Notes: generated from the letters alone by a model not told the origin. Positions 15,327-23,698 are shown, counted from the first letter of the stretch. The stretch is 34,071 nucleotides of DNA from Clostridiales bacterium (GCA_014799485.1 JAAVHY010000050.1:1-34071), one strand, 5' to 3'. Made by a program: numbers and translations.

Positions 15327-15401
15327 GTCCCCGGATGAATGGGCCCCCGCAAAGCCGGTTTTTGACATTTTTTAAGAATTTGTAAAAGTGCTCAAGTTGT
15401 A

Positions 15402-15433
15402 TTGACAAGGTAATATTATATGAATTATAATAT
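15402..15433 (+). promoter_or_regulatory. padR promoter with overlapping palindromic operator
   Basis: TTGACA (15402-15407), 18-base spacer, TATAAT (15426-15431). An 8-bp perfect inverted repeat ATATTATA (15413-15420) / TATAATAT (15426-15433), with spacer TGAAT, covers the -10. This suits autorepression by the PadR protein encoded 20 bases downstream. Confidence 0.75.
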
Positions 15434-15454
15434 GAGACGAAAGGAGGGGGTAAT

Positions 15455-15775
15455 ATGGCTTTCGCGATCAGCCCCCAGCTGCTGGACGGATGTGTGCTGG
15501 CGGTGCTGTCCCGCGGGGACGCCTACGGCTATATCCTGACCCAGCAGGTGAAGCAGCGGCTGGATATCTCGGAGTCCACCCTCTACCCGGTGCTGCGGCG
15601 GCTCCAGCGGGACGGCCTGCTGACGGTGTACGACCGGCCCTACCAGGGCCGCAACCGCCGATACTACTCCATTACCTCTGTGGGCTGCACCCAGCTGGAA
15701 CGGCGGCGGGAGGAATGGGCGCGGTTCCGGGACGGCGTGGAGGAGATTTTGAAGGAGGATGAGCCAAATGGATAA
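15455..15775 (+). CDS. PadR-family transcriptional regulator
   Basis: 106 residues; ATG 15455 with AAGGAGGGGG at 15441-15450. The winged-helix signature is complete: LAVLSRGDAYGYILTQQVKQ, ISESTLYPVLRRLQRDGLL and a wing with RNRRYYSITSVG. The short length (no long C-terminal dimer domain) is that of PadR-s1 proteins paired with HAAS/DUF1700 membrane proteins. Such pairs sense cell-envelope or drug stress in Bacillus and clostridia. The last codons overlap the next gene. An operator covers its own promoter. Confidence 0.92.
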   Translation: MAFAISPQLLDGCVLAVLSRGDAYGYILTQQVKQRLDISESTLYPVLRRLQRDGLLTVYDRPYQGRNRRYYSITSVGCTQLERRREEWARFRDGVEEILKEDEPNG

Positions 15776-16943
15776 AATTACTTATCTTGCCGAGCTGGCC
15801 GAGGGGCTGGCCCGCTGGGTGCCCGAGCGGGAGCGGCAGGACATCCTGCGCTACTACGCGGAATATTTTGAGGAGGCCGGCCCAGAGCGGGAGGCCGAAG
15901 TGATCAAGGAGCTGGGCGACCCCTGGGCGCTGTCCAGCCGTCTGGCGGTGGAGGGTGGCTTCGTTGCCCAGGAACAGGCCGTCTCCTGGACGCCCCCGAA
16001 GAAGAAAAAGTGGCCCTGGGTGCTGGCGATCTGCGCGGTGGTCGCGGTGGCGCTGATGGGCAGCCTTGTGACGGCGCTGGTGGGGCTGGGCCGGTATGTT
16101 TTTAACAATGTGGCGCAGACGCCGGTCCAGACCGTGGACGTGGCCACCATTGTGGATGGTGCTACAGGGGAAGAGTACGCCTACAGCTTCGCTGATGAGG
16201 CCATCCCCGGCGTTGTAGTTTATGGGCAGGAGGATGAGGAGTCCTTCGGCGGCTTCTGGTCCATGGAAGACGGTGATTTGGCGCTGTTTGACTCCATTGA
16301 CGTGGAGATCGGTCTGGGATCGGTCACGGTGAGCCCCGGGCCTGACTACGCCCTGTTCATTGACCACGAGGGCGATCTGGGCAGCTACAAGGTGACATGG
16401 GAGGTCAAAGACGGCACCCTCAAGATCCGAAGCAGCGGTTCGAGCAGTGTGGTCAGCGGATGGGACGGAGTGGCGAACCTGTTTAGCAGCGGCGGTTCCA
16501 TGAACGTGAGCGTGGACATTACGGTGCCTGAGGAGGCTTTGCTGGAGAAGCTGTCCGTCGAGACAGGGGTGGGCTCCGTGAACCTGTCCGATGTGACGGC
16601 GGAAAAGGTGACGGTGGATTCGGGCACGGGCAGCGTGAAGTGCTACGATCCCCGGCAGGCCGCCTCGGTGAAGATGCATTCGGGCACGGGCAGCGTGACA
16701 TTGCAGGTCGAGGAGCCTTGCCGCGGCGCGGAGATCGAGCTGGAGAGCGGGACGGGCAGCATCAATGTCATCCTGGGCTGCTCCGAGCAGGATTGCGAAT
16801 ACAAACTGGAGACCGGCACCGGTAAGGTGAGGATAAACAACGAGAGTCAGGGCCATGAGGCGAAGCGCAAAGGGAATGCACTGTACAAGCTGGAGGCCGA
16901 GAGCGGTACGGGGAGTGTGAACGTGGACTTCACGCAGGACTGA
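15768..16943 (+). CDS. HAAS (DUF1700)-TM-DUF4097 envelope protein
   Basis: 391 residues from ATG 15768 (AAGGAGG at 15752-15758, 9-base spacing; ATG 15759 directly abuts it). Residues 1-70 form a HAAS domain (ARWVPERERQDILRYYAEYF and EVIKELGDPWALSSRL). A basic PPKKKKW stretch precedes a single transmembrane helix (WVLAICAVVAVALMGSLVTA). The outside part has a DUF4097-like beta-solenoid with repeated GTGS turns: SVETGVGSVN, VDSGTGSVK, HSGTGSVT, ESGTGSIN, LETGTGKV, ESGTGSVN. It is probably the anti-regulator or sensor partner of the PadR protein, in the same operon with overlapping ends. Confidence 0.88.
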   Translation: MDKITYLAELAEGLARWVPERERQDILRYYAEYFEEAGPEREAEVIKELGDPWALSSRLAVEGGFVAQEQAVSWTPPKKKKWPWVLAICAVVAVALMGSLVTALVGLGRYVFNNVAQTPVQTVDVATIVDGATGEEYAYSFADEAIPGVVVYGQEDEESFGGFWSMEDGDLALFDSIDVEIGLGSVTVSPGPDYALFIDHEGDLGSYKVTWEVKDGTLKIRSSGSSSVVSGWDGVANLFSSGGSMNVSVDITVPEEALLEKLSVETGVGSVNLSDVTAEKVTVDSGTGSVKCYDPRQAASVKMHSGTGSVTLQVEEPCRGAEIELESGTGSINVILGCSEQDCEYKLETGTGKVRINNESQGHEAKRKGNALYKLEAESGTGSVNVDFTQD

Positions 16944-16958
16944 CAGGGAGGAAGAAGG

Positions 16959-17156
16959 ATGGTACCAGTTCCGCTGATCCGCAGGAATTACATCCTGCGC
17001 AAGCTGCGCAAATGCGGCGCCGACTGCCCCGAGCGGGCGGTGACCTTCCGGGAGGCCGGGGTGTTTAACCCGGACGGCTTCCCCATGGTGACCCGGCGGA
17101 TGATAAGCCAGAGTCTCATCTGCACGGTGGACGGTGTGCGGTATTTTACGCTTTGA
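16959..17156 (+). CDS. 65-residue conserved-looking hypothetical protein
   Basis: Starts at ATG 16959 with GGGAGG at 16946-16951 (7-base spacing), 15 bases after the DUF4097 protein, so it shares that operon, and it is followed by a terminator. The sequence is basic with helical RRNYILRKLRKCGADCPE, followed by AVTFREAGVFNPDGFPMVTRR and a short strand (CTVDGVRYFTL). No signal peptide or membrane helix. The look is that of a small winged-helix or DNA-binding fragment, but no family is recognised. Confidence 0.6.
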   Translation: MVPVPLIRRNYILRKLRKCGADCPERAVTFREAGVFNPDGFPMVTRRMISQSLICTVDGVRYFTL

Positions 17157-17165
17157 AACGAGGAA

Positions 17166-17207
17166 CGGTCCGGCGGCTCTGCCGCCGGGCCGTCTGCGAT
17201 TTTTTTG
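17166..17207 (+). terminator. Terminator of the padR operon
   Basis: A 12-bp stem with one mismatch (17166-17177 with 17181-17192), loop TCT, then seven T residues from 17200. Confidence 0.88.
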
Positions 17208-17267
17208 TCCAAACGGCCCGTCCGCCCCGTCTAAACTGCCATTACTCCGCCTATACTGATTTTGAGG

Positions 17268-17296
17268 TTGCATTTTCCTGCGGGGCATTATATAAT
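17268..17296 (+). promoter_or_regulatory. murC promoter
   Basis: TTGCAT (17268-17273), 17-base spacer, TATAAT (17291-17296), ending 50 bases before the murC start. Confidence 0.75.
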
Positions 17297-17345
17297 GAGT
17301 TGCTAAAAATATGGAAATGCGTCGCAACGCTGAAAATATGGGGTA

Positions 17346-18725
17346 ATGAGTATGGAAGTCAAGAATATCCGCGACTATTTACAGCCCGGGAAGCGGGCCC
17401 ACCTGGTGGGCATCGGCGGGGTGTCCATGGCGTCGCTGGCGGAGGTGCTCCACGGCGCGGGGGTGAAGGTCACCGGCTCCGACCAGCGGGAGAGCGCCAC
17501 CGTCCTCCACCTGCGCTCGCTGGGCATCCCGGTGACCATCGGCCACCTGCCCGAAAGTGTGGAGGGGGCGGACTGCGTGGTGCGCACCGCCGCCGTCCAT
17601 GACGGGAACCCGGAGATCGCCGCCGCCCTGGCCGCGGGCGTACCCGTTTTCGAGCGGGCCCAGGCTTGGGGGGCCATCATGCGGGACTACAAAAACGCCC
17701 TGTGCATCTCGGGCACCCACGGCAAGACCACCACCACCTCCATGTGTACCCACATCTTCATGGCGGCCAAGGCCGACCCCACCGTGATGATCGGCGGCAC
17801 CCTGCCCCTGCTGGAAGCGGGCCACCGGGTGGGCCATGGGGACACCATCATTTTGGAATCCTGCGAGTACTGCAACTCGTTTTTGTCCTTCTACCCCACG
17901 GTGGCGGTGATCCTCAACGTGGAGGCCGACCACCTGGACTTTTTCAAAGACCTGGCGGATGTGGAGCATTCCTTCCGGGAATTTGCCGACCGGGTGCCGG
18001 AGGACGGGCTGATCGTGGCCAACTGTGAGGACGAGAACACCATGTTCACCCTCAAGGGGGAGACCCGGCCCGTGATGACCTTCGGCGTGGAGAAGGGGGA
18101 CGTCCACGCCGAAAATCTCAGCATGGCCCACGGCTTCGGCTCCTTCGACGTGATGTACAAGGGGGAGAAGTACGCCCACCTGGACCTGTCCGTGCCCGGG
18201 ATACACAATGTGAAGAACGCCCTTGCCGCAGCCGCCGCGGCCATCGCCCTGGGACTGCCGGGGAAGGCGGTGGAGGACGGGATGCGGGACTTCCGGCTCC
18301 CGGGCCGGCGGTTCGAGTACAAGGGGATGTACAACGGCGCGGAGGTGTGCGACGACTACGCCCACCACCCCGGCGAGCTGGCGGCCCTGCTGGACACGGC
18401 GGCGGCGCTGGACTTCAAGCGGGTGATTTGCGCCTTCCAGCCCCACACCTACTCCCGCACCCACGAGCTGTTCGACGACTTCGTGGAGGTGCTCAAGCGG
18501 CCCGCGGTGACGATTTTGGCGGAGATCTTCGCCGCCCGGGAGGACAACGACATCGGAATCTCCTCCGCGGATCTGGCGGCAAAGATCCCGGGCAGCGTGT
18601 TCTGCCCCACCCTGGCCGACGTGACGGAAAAGCTGAAGCGCCTGGCCCAGCCGGGGGACTTGATCCTCACGGTAGGGGCCGGAGATATCTACCTGGCCGG
18701 AGAAGCTTTGGTAAAGGAGCAATAG
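17346..18725 (+). CDS. murC: UDP-N-acetylmuramate--L-alanine ligase
   Basis: 459 residues. It catalyses the first amino-acid addition (L-Ala) to UDP-MurNAc in the cytosol, using ATP. N-terminal Rossmann motif HLVGIGGVSMASLAEVL (19-35); ATP loop GTHGKTTTT (123-131); DDYAHHPGELAALL and CAFQPHTYSRTHELFDDFVE near residues 338-385, the latter being strongly MurC-specific. Full length and no interruptions. Start ATG 17346 or 17352, both with weak Shine-Dalgarno. It is monocistronic, between its own promoter and terminator. Confidence 0.95.
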   Translation: MSMEVKNIRDYLQPGKRAHLVGIGGVSMASLAEVLHGAGVKVTGSDQRESATVLHLRSLGIPVTIGHLPESVEGADCVVRTAAVHDGNPEIAAALAAGVPVFERAQAWGAIMRDYKNALCISGTHGKTTTTSMCTHIFMAAKADPTVMIGGTLPLLEAGHRVGHGDTIILESCEYCNSFLSFYPTVAVILNVEADHLDFFKDLADVEHSFREFADRVPEDGLIVANCEDENTMFTLKGETRPVMTFGVEKGDVHAENLSMAHGFGSFDVMYKGEKYAHLDLSVPGIHNVKNALAAAAAAIALGLPGKAVEDGMRDFRLPGRRFEYKGMYNGAEVCDDYAHHPGELAALLDTAAALDFKRVICAFQPHTYSRTHELFDDFVEVLKRPAVTILAEIFAAREDNDIGISSADLAAKIPGSVFCPTLADVTEKLKRLAQPGDLILTVGAGDIYLAGEALVKEQ

Positions 18726-18730
18726 ACGGA

Positions 18731-18761
18731 CAGCCCACCCCGGCCGGGGTGGGCTGTTTTT
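18731..18761 (+). terminator. Terminator of murC
   Basis: CAGCCCACCCC (18731-18741), loop GGCC, GGGGTGGGCTG (18746-18756), then TTTTT. It overlaps the end of the convergent dacF gene; the minus-strand side has no U-tract. Confidence 0.85.
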
Positions 18762-19900
18762 CAGTCCCCTTGCAGGAACAACGAGTTGAGGAACCGCTTG
18801 AAGATGCCGCCAATGGACAGCCGGGGGACCTCTTCGGCGGCCACCAGGTCGATGACGTCCGCCAGCTCCCCGTCTACCAGCACCCGCAGCTCACCCAGCT
18901 TCTGGCCGGGCTCCACCGGGGCCTCCACCTGGGGGGACAGCTCCATCTGGGTGGTCACGGTCCCCGTTTTGCTCTTCTCCAGCAGGATGGAGCATTCCCG
19001 CGCGGTGACAGGCTGCACCGTGTCCCGCTCCCCCAGCAGCACCTCCACCGGGGGGATGGCCTGGTCGGGGTAGATGGGGGTGATGGCGTAGTTGGCAAAG
19101 CCGTAGTTGAGCAAAGCTTTGCAGCTGTCAAAGCGGTCGTTGGAGGTGGGGGCGTGCATCACCACGGCGATGAGCTCCATGCCGTCCCGCTCCGCCGTGG
19201 CGGACAGGCAGTACAGCGCGGTGTCGGTGAAGCCGGTCTTGAGCCCTGTGGCCCCCTCATAGTAAAAGATCAGCTTGTTGGTGTTGGACAGCTGGAACGT
19301 GCCGTCCCGGAGGGTGTCCATCCAGATGGTGGTGAACTCCCGGATGGAGGGGTGGTTCAAAATCAGCTCCCGGCTCATCAGCGCGATGTCATAGGCGCAG
19401 GTGAGATGCCCCTCGGCGGGCAGGCCGGTGCAGTTCTGGAAGGTGGTGTTTTCCATGCCCAGCTCCCCGGCCCGCTGGTTCATCCGCTCCACAAAAGCGG
19501 GCTCGCTGCCCGCCACGTGTTCGGCCAGGGCCACGGCGCAGTCGTTGGCGGACACCACCGTCACCGCCTTCACCATATCCCGCACGGTCATCTGCTCGTT
19601 TTCCTTCAGCCAGATCTGGCTGCCGCCCATGGAGATGGCGTGGGGGGAGGCGGTGACCATATCGTCCCAGCCCAGGGCCCCGCTGTCGATGGCCTCCATC
19701 ACCAGCAGCAGAGTCATGATCTTCGTGACCGAGGCGGGTTCATACCGGGCTTTGGAATCCTGTTCGCACAGGATGGCGCCGGTGGTCTTTTCCATCAGGA
19801 CAGCGGAGGGGGCGGATACCTCCGCGGGGAGGGCGTAAGCCGGGACGCTGAGCAGGCCGGAGAGCGCCAGTGTCAGCGCCAGGGCGGTCATTCGTTTCAT
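18761..19900 (-). CDS. dacF: D-alanyl-D-alanine carboxypeptidase (DacF-type PBP5 family)
   Basis: 379 residues. It trims the terminal D-Ala of peptidoglycan stem peptides outside the membrane. Start at ATG 19898-19900 (MKRMTALALTLALSGLLSVP is a signal peptide ending near AYA-LP), with AAGAGG 8 bases upstream on this strand. A longer in-frame extension to 20029 has no such signal and is rejected. Active-site motifs: SVTK (S57xxK60), SAN (117-119), KTG (221-223). The C-terminal beta domain ends with a membrane-anchoring amphipathic helix (IGGIFKRFLNSLF). Confidence 0.94.
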   Translation of the reverse strand: MKRMTALALTLALSGLLSVPAYALPAEVSAPSAVLMEKTTGAILCEQDSKARYEPASVTKIMTLLLVMEAIDSGALGWDDMVTASPHAISMGGSQIWLKENEQMTVRDMVKAVTVVSANDCAVALAEHVAGSEPAFVERMNQRAGELGMENTTFQNCTGLPAEGHLTCAYDIALMSRELILNHPSIREFTTIWMDTLRDGTFQLSNTNKLIFYYEGATGLKTGFTDTALYCLSATAERDGMELIAVVMHAPTSNDRFDSCKALLNYGFANYAITPIYPDQAIPPVEVLLGERDTVQPVTARECSILLEKSKTGTVTTQMELSPQVEAPVEPGQKLGELRVLVDGELADVIDLVAAEEVPRLSIGGIFKRFLNSLFLQGD

Positions 19901-20052
19901 GGCGTGAACCTCTTTTCCATTTGACTTCTGTGTGAAGGATGTGAAAAAAGCCGCCGCTTTATGCGTGGAAAAACAAGACGGGACAATTTGCGGTGTGAAG
20001 CCGCCGCGATCCGGGTATACTGTTCCCATCTGATTAAAGGAGATGAGAGCAA

Positions 20053-20217
20053 ATGGGCGATACGGACAAATACCTGTGCGTGTGCGGCTATGTGTACGAC
20101 CCGGAGGTGGGCGACCCAGACGGCGGCATCGCTCCGGGCACCCCGTTCAAGGACATCCCGGACGACTGGGTGTGCCCGGTGTGCAAGCTGGGCAAGGACG
20201 CCTTTTCCCCGGCGTGA
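20053..20217 (+). CDS. Rubredoxin with an unusual CxC first metal motif
   Basis: 54 residues from ATG 20053, with AAAGGAGATGAGAGCAA upstream; stop TGA 20215-20217. The pattern [31 protein letters not shown] and a C-terminal KDAF are diagnostic of rubredoxin, a one-iron electron carrier of anaerobes. The second ligand pair is the usual CPVC (C41, C44). The first is C9-V-C11-G, one residue shorter than the canonical CxxCG. This follows directly from the bases TGC GTG TGC GGC. It probably serves oxidative-stress reduction; no partner (rubrerythrin, FprA) is nearby. A weak -10 (TATACT, 20016-20021) precedes it. Confidence 0.93.
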   Translation: MGDTDKYLCVCGYVYDPEVGDPDGGIAPGTPFKDIPDDWVCPVCKLGKDAFSPA

Positions 20218-20222
20218 GGGGC

Positions 20223-20256
20223 GCGGACAGCCGGAGCGTTTGCTCCGGCTGTCCGC
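20223..20256 (+). terminator. Stem-loop after the rubredoxin gene
   Basis: A perfect 15-bp stem (20223-20237 with 20242-20256), loop GTTT. It is followed by TGTCCGG with no U-tract, so termination is probably inefficient or factor-assisted. Confidence 0.6.
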
Positions 20257-20266
20257 TGTCCGGAAT

Positions 20267-20295
20267 TTGACAGTGCCGGCGGGCTGTGATAAAAT
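20267..20295 (+). promoter_or_regulatory. Promoter of the glycosyltransferase/yfhO operon
   Basis: TTGACA (20267-20272), 17-base spacer, TAAAAT (20290-20295). The predicted start is near 20302, inside the first leader helix. Confidence 0.8.
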
Positions 20296-20298
20296 ATT

Positions 20299-20428
20299 CA
20301 AGCTACCGCAAAAAATGCGTCAATACGGAGCCCCCACGAAAGCCCAGCAAAGCGGGTTTCGTGGGGAGAGGAGGCACAGCGGAACGGATGGGCTTTCCCC
20401 GCAGGGGGAAGCGGTTGAGTGTAGCTTG
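20299..20428 (+). promoter_or_regulatory. Structured 5' leader with a multi-helix junction, unknown class
   Basis: An 8-bp closing stem CAAGCTAC (20299-20306) / GTAGCTTG (20421-20428) encloses three hairpins: CGCA/TGCG (20307-20319); CCCCACGAAA/TTTCGTGGGG (20332-20341 with 20357-20366); GCTTTCCCC/GGGGGAAGC (20392-20400 with 20404-20412, one wobble). The junction strands contain ACGGAGC and ACGGATG. The closing stem ends about 10 bases before the Shine-Dalgarno. It resembles a riboswitch or other regulatory leader, but matches no class I recognise, and no terminator follows. Confidence 0.55.
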
Positions 20429-20454
20429 TGCCGACGAGAGAGGGGGCGGCCGGG

Positions 20455-21402
20455 ATGGAACTGCTGAGCATCGTCGTCCCCTGCTATAATGAGGAGGCCG
20501 CCGTGGAGACGTTTTACCGGGCGGCCTCAGCGGTATGCGCGTCGCTGCCGGATGTGGGGGTGGAGTACATCTTTGTGGACGACGGCTCCACCGACCGCAC
20601 GCTGCCCATACTCCGCGGGCTGGCGGCGGACAGGCCGGGGGTGCGCTACCTCTCCTTTTCCCGGAACTTCGGCAAGGAGGCGGCCATGCTCGCCGGACTG
20701 GAGCACGCCAAGGGGGACTACGTGGCTGTCATGGACGCGGACCTCCAGGACCCGCCGGAGCTTCTGCCGGAACTGCTGGAAATCGTGCGCGGCGGCGAAT
20801 ACGACTGCGCCGCTGTGCGGCGGGTGGACCGCAAGGGGGAACCGCCCATTCGCTCCTGGTTTGCCCGGCAGTTCTACAAGCTCATCAACAAAATGAGCAG
20901 GACGGAGGTCGTGGACGGCGCCCGGGACTTCCGCCTCATGAAGCGGCAGATGGTGGACGCCATTTTGCGGGTGCGGGAGTACAACCGCTTTTCCAAGGGC
21001 ATCTTCTCCTGGGTGGGCTTCCGGGTCAAATGGGTGGAGACGGTCAACGTGGAGCGCTCCGCCGGGGAGAGCAAGTGGTGCTTTTTCAAGCTGCTGGTGT
21101 ACGCCCTGGACGGCATCATCGCCTTTTCCACCGCCCCGCTGGCCGTGGCTTCGGTGCTGGGGCTGGTTTTGTGCGCGGCGTCCTTCTTCGCCATCATTTT
21201 TGTCATCGTCCGGCAACTGGTGTGGGGCGGCAGCGCTTTCGGCTGGCCGTCCTTGGTGTGCATCATTTTGTTTTTGGCCGGCGTCCAGCTCTTCTGCATC
21301 GGCATCCTGGGCCAGTACCTGGCCAAGACCTATCTCGAGGTGAAAAACCGGCCCATCTACATCCTGCGGGAACAGGGAGGGGAGCATGACGGGCAAGACT
21401 AA
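20455..21402 (+). CDS. Family 2 glycosyltransferase, polyisoprenyl-phosphate type (GtrB/DPM1-like)
   Basis: 315 residues from ATG 20455 (GAGAGGGGG upstream). GT-A motifs: IVVPCYNEEAA (6-16), FVDDGSTDRT near residue 40, SRNFGKEAAMLAGLEHAKGD near residue 70, MDADLQDPPEL near 96, and FSKGIFSWVGFRV near 180. The C-terminal third has two membrane helices (LAVASVLGLVLCAASFFAII and ILFLAGVQLFCIGILGQYLA). It loads a sugar onto undecaprenyl phosphate on the inner membrane face. The overlap with the downstream YfhO gene suggests that protein transfers the sugar outside, as in teichoic acid glycosylation. Confidence 0.92.
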   Translation: MELLSIVVPCYNEEAAVETFYRAASAVCASLPDVGVEYIFVDDGSTDRTLPILRGLAADRPGVRYLSFSRNFGKEAAMLAGLEHAKGDYVAVMDADLQDPPELLPELLEIVRGGEYDCAAVRRVDRKGEPPIRSWFARQFYKLINKMSRTEVVDGARDFRLMKRQMVDAILRVREYNRFSKGIFSWVGFRVKWVETVNVERSAGESKWCFFKLLVYALDGIIAFSTAPLAVASVLGLVLCAASFFAIIFVIVRQLVWGGSAFGWPSLVCIILFLAGVQLFCIGILGQYLAKTYLEVKNRPIYILREQGGEHDGQD

Positions 21403-23698
21403 ACGGCTGGGGGCGTTGGTGTGCGCACTGGCCTTCCTCATTCCGGCAGGGGTATTCCTGTGGGTCTGCGCGTCCCTCGGCATGGCCCCCTGGGGGGACA
21501 AGACCATCCTCATCTCCGATATGTCCAGCCAGTATGTGGAGTTTTTCTGCGCGCTGAAAAACGGCGAGCTGTTCTTCTCCTGGTCCAAGGCGCTGGGCAC
21601 GTCTTACATCGGGGTGTTCTCCTATTATGTGTCCAGCCCGCTGTCCTTCCTCACCCTGTTTGTGCCAAACGAGGCCATGCCCATCGGGCTGATGTTCCTC
21701 ATGGCGCTGAAGGTGGGGCTGGCGGGGCTGGCTTTTGCCCTGTTTGCCCAAAAACGCTTCCCCGGCCACCCTGGGGCGGCGCTGCTGTGCGCGGTGTGCT
21801 ACGCCCTGATGTCCTACAACGCCATCTACGCCATCTGCGTCATGTGGCTGGACGGGGTGATCTGGCTGCCGCTGATCCTGCTGGCGCTGGAGCGCGTCCT
21901 GGCCGGGAAGGGCGCGGGGCCGTTCATCGCCGCCCTGACGGTGTGTTTCCTCTCCACCTGGTACATCTCCTACATGGTGGGGATTTTCTGCGCCCTGTAC
22001 CTGTGCGCGCGGCTGGCCGCCCTCAGGCCCCGCTTGGCGGAACTGAAAACGGCGCTGGCCCGGTTCTTCGGCGGGGCGGCCTGTGCCCTGGGGCTGACGG
22101 CGTGGCTGTGGCTGCCCACCTTCCTGGCGATGTTTAACGGCAAGTTCAGCGGCGCTAACATGGACTACGACGGCCTGCTGGCCTGCGACCCCCTGGAACT
22201 GCTCCGCCGGCTGCTGCCGGGGCAGTACGGCTCCATCACCTACGGGGCCCCGCCCTATATTTTCTGCGGTTCCGCGGCGCTGGTCTGCGCCGCCGTCTAC
22301 TTTTTCCTGCGCCGGTTTCCCTGGCGGGAGCGGCTGGCCAACGGGATTCTGCTGGCGGCGCTGGCGGCGTCCATGCTGCTGTCCCCGCTGGACAAGGTGT
22401 GGCACCTGCTCCAGCGGCCCAACTGGTTCCCCTTCCGATACTCCTTTGTGGCGTCCTTCTTCCTGCTGTACCTGGCCGTCCAGGCCCTGGGGGTATTGCC
22501 GGAGCTGCTGGGGGAGGGGCGGCGCCGGCTGGTACGGTGCGGGGCGGCGGCGCTGGCCGTCCTCACGGTGCTGGAGCTGGGCTTCAACACGAAAACCATC
22601 CTGGGCGGACTGGAGGGGCAGTTCGGCTCCGGCTCCTACCGGGAGTACCGGGCCTACTACGCCGCCAACGCCGAATTGACGGCGGCGGCGAAGGCGGACG
22701 CCGGGGAGGCGTTCTTCCGCATGGGGGCCACGGAGGACCGGGGCCACAACAGCCCGCTGTCCTTCGGCTACTCCGGCATCACCCACTACAGCAGCCTTTA
22801 CAACGGCGATGTGAACCGCATGACCCGGGAGCTGGGCTTCGCCCAGGCGTGGATGTGGTGCGCCTATTACGGCTCCACCCCTGTCACCGACTTGCTTTTG
22901 GGTGTTGACTACGTGGTCAGCCGGGAGGCGGTGCCGGGCTACACGGCGCTGGCGGAGGCGGACGGGCTGACGCTGTGGAAGAGCCCCAAAGCGCTGCCGC
23001 TGGCCTTCATGGCGCCGGGAAACGTGCCGGAGTTGGCGGATGGCCGCGGTTTTGTGCGGCAAAACGCGCTGATCTCTGGGCTGACACAGGCCAATACGTC
23101 GGTGTTCACCCCGGTGGAGGCGGTGGCCGTGCCGGAGGGCCAGGGGGACACCGTGTTCACCTTCACCGGCACGGGGAAGCCCATCTACGCCGACCTGTCC
23201 GCCGGCGGTCTGCGGGAGGTGCTGGTGAACGGGGAGCATCTGCTGTGGCTGGGTTCCAGCGAGGCCGCGTCCATCCACTGCCTGGGCACGCCCGCAGACG
23301 GGGAGAGGTGGACGGTCACCATCCGCGGATCCAAGGGGTGGACCGGCCAGCTGTGGGAGCTGGACCAGGATGCGCTCTACGCCGTGGCGGAGCGGCTGGG
23401 CGGTACGCAGATCCTGTCGGTGGAGAAGAACGGCCGGGTGCGGCTGACGGCCCGGGGGTCGGAGGCCCGCCCGCTGCTCACCACCATCCCCGCCGAGGAC
23501 GGCTGGACGGCCTATGTGGACGGCGAGCGGGCGGAGACCGGGGTATGGCTGGATGCGTTTTTGCTCCTTGACCTCCCCGCCGGGGAACATGAGGTGGAAC
23601 TGCGCTACACGGCCCCGGGGTTGATGCCCGGTCTGGCGCTGGGGGCGCTGTCCCTGGCGGGGCTGGCGCTGGCCGCCCTGGGAAAGAGGAAAAAGTGA
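21386..23698 (+). CDS. YfhO-family multi-pass membrane protein (GT-C-like glycosyl transfer)
   Basis: 770 residues; ATG 21386 overlaps the glycosyltransferase by 17 bases. About 11-12 membrane helices in the first ~400 residues, with the YfhO signature ISDMSSQYVEFFCALKNGEL and SYIGVFSYYVSSPLSFLTLF near the N terminus. An external beta-rich domain follows (about 420-745), then a last helix (LGALSLAGLALAALG) and a KRKK tail. In Bacillus and Listeria, YfhO-type proteins add GlcNAc or similar to wall or lipoteichoic acid. Here the same role is inferred from the pairing with GtrB. Confidence 0.9.
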   Translation: MTGKTKRLGALVCALAFLIPAGVFLWVCASLGMAPWGDKTILISDMSSQYVEFFCALKNGELFFSWSKALGTSYIGVFSYYVSSPLSFLTLFVPNEAMPIGLMFLMALKVGLAGLAFALFAQKRFPGHPGAALLCAVCYALMSYNAIYAICVMWLDGVIWLPLILLALERVLAGKGAGPFIAALTVCFLSTWYISYMVGIFCALYLCARLAALRPRLAELKTALARFFGGAACALGLTAWLWLPTFLAMFNGKFSGANMDYDGLLACDPLELLRRLLPGQYGSITYGAPPYIFCGSAALVCAAVYFFLRRFPWRERLANGILLAALAASMLLSPLDKVWHLLQRPNWFPFRYSFVASFFLLYLAVQALGVLPELLGEGRRRLVRCGAAALAVLTVLELGFNTKTILGGLEGQFGSGSYREYRAYYAANAELTAAAKADAGEAFFRMGATEDRGHNSPLSFGYSGITHYSSLYNGDVNRMTRELGFAQAWMWCAYYGSTPVTDLLLGVDYVVSREAVPGYTALAEADGLTLWKSPKALPLAFMAPGNVPELADGRGFVRQNALISGLTQANTSVFTPVEAVAVPEGQGDTVFTFTGTGKPIYADLSAGGLREVLVNGEHLLWLGSSEAASIHCLGTPADGERWTVTIRGSKGWTGQLWELDQDALYAVAERLGGTQILSVEKNGRVRLTARGSEARPLLTTIPAEDGWTAYVDGERAETGVWLDAFLLLDLPAGEHEVELRYTAPGLMPGLALGALSLAGLALAALGKRKK

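Noticed and set aside
15672..17327. Long minus-strand ORFs opposite yfhO, dacF, murC, the DUF4097 gene and the phage genes (and a plus-strand one across thrS)
   Set aside because: They lie antisense to genes with clear family motifs, are rich in His/Arg/Pro/Gln as expected for GC-rich shadow frames, lack Shine-Dalgarno sequences and resemble no protein.
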